The notes beneath the pieces were generated by a model. It did no database searches. It saw nothing but the letters and a program-made list of their open reading frames with translations, and had not been told where the DNA came from. A DNA stretch of 39,126 nt, from the NCBI GenBank assembly GCA_002841405.1, contig PGZR01000036.1, positions 1-39,126 on the forward strand. Reading direction: 5' to 3'. Each line of letters starts with the position of its first letter. Positions within the stretch are counted from its first letter, which is position 1. Origin of the DNA: Firmicutes bacterium HGW-Firmicutes-4 (GTDB lineage: Bacteria; Bacillota; Clostridia; Eubacteriales; Eubacteriaceae). Position numbers and translations under genes: made by a program. Shown here piece after piece: positions 35,004 through 39,126 of this stretch.

Positions 35004-35975
35004 ATGAAAAGAATGTTGGATAAAGAATTCTATCTTTTGGCTCTTGTGTTTGTACTGATAGGATTAATGCCTGCTAGTGTTAATGCAAAGGAAAGTGGAA
35101 CTGAGAATAATCGATTATTTGCAATAGAAGCGGTAAATCAAAGTGAAATAGCAATAAATCAGGCCTCGATTAATATAAAATATGTTAGTTAATTTCAGAG
35201 TGGCTTTACGATCAATTCACTGATCGCCAATCGGGTTGGGGATCAAATTGTATTCAAAGTCGATTATTATAGCAATCAGGATTGTGATTACAGTTTTTTT
35301 AATCCGCCCAATGGCGATGTCATTATGAAGGTAGTATATGGTGGAATTAAATCTGGATCAAATGCCACAGAACTGGCTTTGAGTTTATATGAGTTCAAAC
35401 GAATGATGGTCAATCCAAGCATCACGATGAGGTTCGGCTTTGATGATCAACCCAATTGGATATTTTTTAAAACCGACCAATTAACGAACCTGGTTCTCCC
35501 CGGAGAACTCGAAAACCTGCCAGAAGAAGTCTTGCCAACCACGATCACGCTCAACAAAATAAGCCTTGAACTGATGGTGGGCAGTACCGACCAGCTGATT
35601 CCGGCACTGGTTCCAACGGTTGTAACGGATAATACGGTCACCTGGCGTTCAACGGATCCCTCCGTTGCTACTGTGGATGCCAATGGCAATATCAGAGGTA
35701 TCAATCCCGGAACGGCTAGAATTATTGCAACAAGTGGTAATAACATAAACGCTGTCTGCCAGATCTATGTTTTGGCAATTATTCTTGGTGATGTCGATGG
35801 AAACGGTAGCATAACCGCATTTGACGCCCTAATGTCATTACAGATTGCCACCGGCAATAAACAGGGAAGTGTGGTGGAACTAAAAGCCGCGGATGTGGAT
35901 GGAATCAACGGTGCAAGCGCCTATGACGCATTGCGGATTTTGCTGTATGCTACGGGAAAGATTAAGGCGTTTTAA
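35004..35975 (+). pseudogene. Small dockerin/Big_2 protein gene interrupted by one in-frame stop
   Basis: An ATG at 35004, after a GAGG-containing site, opens a signal peptide (LLALVFVLIGLMPASVNA) and ends at TAA 35190-35192 after 62 codons. The same frame continues without any further stop to 35975: an unrecognised beta-rich region of ~110 residues, one Big_2 repeat (NTVTWRSTDPSVATVDANG) and a dockerin (DVDGNGSITAFD; second loop DVDGINGASAYD, tail ATGKIKAF). Internal ATGs such as 35325 have no ribosome binding site. The stop could come from a single C-to-T change (CAA to TAA). The intact protein would be about 323 residues. Either it is recently inactivated, the base is an error, or it is read through. 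Confidence 0.75.
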
Positions 35976-35990
35976 AAAATAAAGAGACGC

Positions 35991-36231
35991 TATCGATTTT
36001 ATCAGCTATAAGATTTTACCCACCATGTGGCCAATGGTGACAGCATTCTGGATGAAATCATCAATCTAGTAGTATGTTACATATCCCAAACATAAAAAAT
36101 GCCACAAAACAGCGGTTTCTGAGGAATATGGAGAGACTGTTGGTATTGTCACCCTGTAAAATGTCATTAAAGAAATGGTTATCGAGATCAATGTTCTTAA
36201 AAAAGAGATAATTGTATCTGAAGAAAAATAA
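35991..36231 (+). pseudogene. Decayed corC/hlyC fragment
   Basis: Translating in shifting frames recovers pieces of a CorC-like protein: FTHHVANGDSILDEIIN (compare [17 protein letters not shown] in the gene at 5629-6882), then KCHKTAVSEEYGETVGIVTL (compare [22 protein letters not shown]), then VIEINVLKKEIIVSEEK before a stop (compare [16 protein letters not shown]). It contains in-frame stops, a 1-base loss near 36012, a deletion between the two CBS pieces, and loss of most of the C-terminal domain. It is diverged from the intact copy, so it is an old relic of a paralogue or duplicate rather than a fresh one. Confidence 0.75.
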
Positions 36232-36262
36232 CAATAGCAATAGCAACAACACGATAACAACA

Positions 36263-36297
36263 AAAAGCTCCTGAGGCAATAAACTTCAGGAGCTTTT
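36263..36297. terminator. Bidirectional Rho-independent terminator
   Basis: A perfect 12-bp stem (36263-36274 with 36286-36297) carries T runs at the 3' side on both strands. It lies just past the stop of the minus-strand radical SAM gene (36304) and also ends any plus-strand transcription leaving the surface-protein block. Confidence 0.85.
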
Positions 36298-36303
36298 GCT
36301 ATT

Positions 36304-37788
36304 TTAGGTCATAATTCCATCGACGGTATGATTAAAGACTTCCACATAATTGTTGCGTTGATCAATACTGAGTTCTCGGTTTTTCAGTAAATAAAGATAA
36401 TCTTCAAAAGATTGAACCAGCAGCTGATTGATCAGCCGGTATTTTTCCAGGATCACCGGGTCGTTTTTAAAGCTCAGCTCCCAAGTATCCTTCATGTAGG
36501 AAAAGATATGATTGGTCATGTCCCGCATCATCCCGGCCAGCATCGCTACCCGGGGATTGAGATAACCGGTGTCCGCCTCGTAGGTGGAGTGCGCCGAAAT
36601 ATTCAGCCGCCCTTGCTCCTGCAGGGCTTTGTAGGATGAGCTGCCTTGGAGAATAATCATATGATGGTAGAGCACATTGACGCTGATCTCCAACTTATCC
36701 AACAGGGCGTTGCGCATTAAAAAGTCGTAGTTGACTTTCAGATCTTCCAGGGTCGAGTCGGGTTCAAACATAATAAAGCCGACGCTGGGTTCGATTCCGT
36801 ATTGCCGCAGGATGCGCAGGGCGTTCTCATTATCGGCCACCGTGGTCAGCTTGTTGAGCCGCTTCAGGGCTTCATCCCGACCACTTTCCAGACCGATCAA
36901 GATGTGTTTAAGGCCGGCGTCGGTCAGGGCTTTGATGGTTTCGGCTTCGATATCGTTGGCCCGGGCTTCAATGCCAAAGTGGATGTGGCGTTCTTTTAAG
37001 AGACGGGCCAGTTTTAACACCCGCTCTTTGCCGGCGCGTCCCGGCCCGTAGAAGTTGGGATCCATAAAATAAAAGTAGCGGATATCGGTTTCCTGCATCA
37101 CCGCATCAATTTCGGCAATGATGTTCTCCGGACTGCGTCCCCGCCATTTCCGTTTGGTATCGCCATAATAGGGGTTGATGTAACAGAAGGTACAGCCGCC
37201 GTAGCAACCCCGGCTGCCGGAAATATTGACTTCACCAAAAGAATAGGAACCGGCACTCCGCAGGGGAAAGGGCAAGCTATCGACATCGATAACCACCTCG
37301 CCGCGGGTGGCGACAATGCCGTGATCGGTGCGCGCGGCGATTCCTGCCTGGGGAACGGTAGGGAAATTTTCAGCCAGCGTCAAAAAAGTCAGTTCAGCCT
37401 CACCCAATAAGGCGCCATCAATAGCTGGACAGCGGGTTAGAATTTCTTCATAGGCAAAGGTGGGGTAAAAACCATAAACGCAGACATAGGCAATCCCATA
37501 GCTTTGTTTGACAAGTTCGATAAACTGATAAAGGGTTTTATTGTCCTCCCAGTGATAAACCAGGTGAATCCCTAAAATCCTTGGACGCAGCTTAGCAATC
37601 TGCTCCTCAATGGCCGGATAATCCAGTTGTTCCAGATAACCGTCAACAATTGTCACATCAATGTTGTTGGCCGCCAGCATACCGCCGATATAACCGGTAT
37701 TCAGGCAGGCCGAAAGGGGGGCGTTGGCAATATCATTGCAGCGGTCGTCGCCGTAGGAGCGGGGATGTTCGAGTAAGATAACGTTCAT
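36304..37788 (-). CDS. B12-binding domain/radical SAM protein, BzaE-like candidate
   Basis: The start is placed at the ATG at 37788, which overlaps the stop of the upstream gene (ATGA) and is preceded by GGAGG; a GTG at 37806 is in frame but less likely. The 494-residue protein has an N-terminal B12-binding-like Rossmann region (about 1-150; TGYIGGMLAANNIDVTIVDG) and a radical SAM core with the CxxxCxxC motif at Cys195, Cys199 and Cys202 (SRGCYGGCTFC), then EARANDIEAETIKAL and GLESGRDEALKRLNK. Such proteins often methylate unreactive carbons or act in cofactor biosynthesis. Being the second of two coupled B12/radical SAM genes at an operon end in a likely acetogen suggests BzaE of the anaerobic benzimidazole pathway. 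The family call is firm; the Bza assignment is tentative. Confidence 0.8.
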   Translation of the reverse strand: MNVILLEHPRSYGDDRCNDIANAPLSACLNTGYIGGMLAANNIDVTIVDGYLEQLDYPAIEEQIAKLRPRILGIHLVYHWEDNKTLYQFIELVKQSYGIAYVCVYGFYPTFAYEEILTRCPAIDGALLGEAELTFLTLAENFPTVPQAGIAARTDHGIVATRGEVVIDVDSLPFPLRSAGSYSFGEVNISGSRGCYGGCTFCYINPYYGDTKRKWRGRSPENIIAEIDAVMQETDIRYFYFMDPNFYGPGRAGKERVLKLARLLKERHIHFGIEARANDIEAETIKALTDAGLKHILIGLESGRDEALKRLNKLTTVADNENALRILRQYGIEPSVGFIMFEPDSTLEDLKVNYDFLMRNALLDKLEISVNVLYHHMIILQGSSSYKALQEQGRLNISAHSTYEADTGYLNPRVAMLAGMMRDMTNHIFSYMKDTWELSFKNDPVILEKYRLINQLLVQSFEDYLYLLKNRELSIDQRNNYVEVFNHTVDGIMT

Positions 37789-39113
37789 GAGGTGACCTCC
37801 TGCCACATAAAGATATTTTTTTTAGTATGGTAGATTTCCAGATCGTAGCGAACCCGGTCAAAAGGTGTCGGGTTGTAATAGGTCGGGTAGAGCAGATCGG
37901 TTTCCGGGGTGATCACGCCATTTTCCAGCGCCTGTTGTTCGACCTTGGTGCCTGGTAAAATCCGGATATTATTAAGAACGATGGTCCCCAGGGTTTTGGA
38001 AGCATGATGGATCTCGTAAATCGCATCAATCAGGTCTTTGGCTTCTTGCTGGGTTGCGGCGGTATCCCCGGGGGTATTGACGAGGAAGTGATAAACGGTG
38101 ACGACGCCGCTGTTGGCCAGGACCTGGGCGGTATCGAGGATATCCTGGACCCGCATATGTTTATCCATGGCATCCAGGGCGGTCTGACTGAGGCCATCGG
38201 GGGACAGCGAAAAACATTCGCAGCCGGAGCGGGTATAGAGCGCGACATTTTCCTCGGTTAACAGGTTTTCCCGGAAAAAGCCGCTCCAGTTGATTTTCAG
38301 ACCCCGCCGGATAATTTCGGTACAGATCGAATCGAGATGATCGACAGGAATATTGACCACCGAATCGGTGAAATGGATCCGGGTGACACCGTAGCTGTCG
38401 TAGAGAAACTGAATTTCGTCGACCACCGCTTCCGGAGTGCGGCAGCGCATTTTAGTCCCCTGCAGCAGCGGATAGGAACAGTAGCCACAGCTAAAACAGC
38501 AGCCCCGTTTGGTTTCCACGCCGATACTTTCCACATATTTATTGACAGTGAGGTAGGGGCGGGGATCCAGCAGATCGCGGTTGGGCATCACATAGTCCCG
38601 CATATCATAATCACCAACTGGCGGAACGATTGTGACTTTGCCCTGCTCCCGAAAACAGAGCCCTGGCAGATGGGGCGGGTTGTCCAGATTTTCAAGCAGC
38701 GGCACAATGATTTTTTCAGCCTCGCCAGTTACGCCGAAATCAATTTCCGGATATTCGTTCATCAGCCGTTTCGGAAACAGCGAAAAACCGGTTCCGCCGG
38801 CTAAAATTCTGGTGTTTGGCGCATAACGCTTGATAAAAGCCAGGGTAACGGCAAAGCCGGGAATCAGCGATGATGTTTTGTTGCCCAGAGGATCGATGTT
38901 TCGTAACGACAGGCAGACCACATCCGGCTGATGAGCATCCAGCTGCTGCCGCAGATCCCCATAGGGATCGAGGGCCATATTCATGTCAAAAAGCTGCAGC
39001 TGATGATTGGTTTGGCGCTCGACCTGTGATGCCAGGACGACGATCCCGATGGGATAAACCCGCTCGATGTCGATGCCCTCCATTGAGAGGGCTTGAATGA
39101 AAAGTATTTTCAT
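37785..39113 (-). CDS. B12-binding domain/radical SAM protein, BzaD-like candidate
   Basis: The 442-residue protein starts at ATG 39113, with AAGGAGA just upstream at the window edge. The N-terminal B12-binding-like domain (about 1-150) begins MKILFIQALSMEGIDIERVYP and includes ILAGGTGFSLFP. The radical SAM core has Cys205, Cys209 and Cys212 (KRGCCFSCGYC), followed by SGFFRENLLTEENVALY. It is translationally coupled to the following B12/radical SAM gene by a 4-base overlap. I associate this pair with the 'variant cofactor biosynthesis' B12/radical SAM families, equated with BzaD and BzaE of Eubacterium limosum and Acetobacterium woodii; genes expected just upstream (bzaC, cobT, bzaA/B) would lie beyond the right edge. 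The two genes look more GC-rich than the surface block. Confidence 0.8.
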   Translation of the reverse strand: MKILFIQALSMEGIDIERVYPIGIVVLASQVERQTNHQLQLFDMNMALDPYGDLRQQLDAHQPDVVCLSLRNIDPLGNKTSSLIPGFAVTLAFIKRYAPNTRILAGGTGFSLFPKRLMNEYPEIDFGVTGEAEKIIVPLLENLDNPPHLPGLCFREQGKVTIVPPVGDYDMRDYVMPNRDLLDPRPYLTVNKYVESIGVETKRGCCFSCGYCSYPLLQGTKMRCRTPEAVVDEIQFLYDSYGVTRIHFTDSVVNIPVDHLDSICTEIIRRGLKINWSGFFRENLLTEENVALYTRSGCECFSLSPDGLSQTALDAMDKHMRVQDILDTAQVLANSGVVTVYHFLVNTPGDTAATQQEAKDLIDAIYEIHHASKTLGTIVLNNIRILPGTKVEQQALENGVITPETDLLYPTYYNPTPFDRVRYDLEIYHTKKNIFMWQEVTS

Positions 39114-39126
39114 GGTTTCTCCTTGA

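Noticed and set aside
35325..35975. Independent gene starting at ATG 35325
   Set aside because: No ribosome binding site or signal peptide; the frame is continuous with the signal-peptide ORF at 35004 apart from one stop codon.
36061..36279. Minus-strand 72-codon frame over the corC relic
   Set aside because: It lies antisense to the recognisable corC remnant and is low-complexity at its start; not a gene.

Overview
The window looks like chromosomal DNA of an anaerobic, moderately low-GC Gram-positive bacterium of the Clostridia. The best guess is an acetogen of the Acetobacterium/Eubacterium type. The grounds are strong AGGAGG-type ribosome binding sites, clostridial ChW repeats, cohesin and dockerin modules, an xpaC-telA pair and, at the right edge, two B12-binding radical SAM genes resembling the end of an anaerobic benzimidazole (bza) operon. 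The genus is an inference; no rRNA or other marker gene is present.

Layout. 1-6980 is ordinary housekeeping: the 3' end of an xpaC-like gene, a TelA-family gene, an alpha/beta hydrolase with its own promoter and terminator, glycerate kinase followed by a CdaR-type sugar-diacid regulator, a 34-codon small ORF and a CorC/HlyC (CNNM-CBS) membrane protein. 6980-7965 is an AT-rich gene-free stretch. 7966-35975 is a 28-kb block of nine co-oriented genes for exported proteins. 35991-36231 is a decayed fragment of a second corC-like gene. A bidirectional terminator at 36263-36297 separates this from two minus-strand radical SAM genes (36304-39113).

The 28-kb block is the striking part. By eye it carries six cohesin-like and six dockerin-like modules, yet no glycoside hydrolase and no carbohydrate-binding module. 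The cohesins sit on a membrane-anchored protein (14538-15464), on two ChW-repeat proteins (10196-14353 and 31682-32941) and on two proteins that also end in a dockerin (7966-10095 and 28274-31636). Dockerins also terminate two giant proteins built from an exact ~181-residue unit (EF-hand-like loop + leucine-rich repeat + Ig-like domain; 15920-21694 and 21836-28155), a papain-type cysteine protease (33011-34891) and a small Ig-like protein (35004-35975). I read this as a cellulosome-like assembly built from adhesins and a protease: anchored cohesins, adaptor proteins with both partners, and dockerin-bearing effectors. The pairing is inferred, not shown by sequence.

Signs of wear and recent change: the second giant LRR gene is split by a frameshift that corresponds to a 34-nt deficit in its 543-nt repeat period; the last dockerin gene has one in-frame stop; two adjacent 543-bp repeats are almost identical; and corC-like sequence lies on both sides of the block. 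Long perfect hairpins without U-tails stand just before two of the genes (14469-14520 and 32957-32994) and may set transcript stability.
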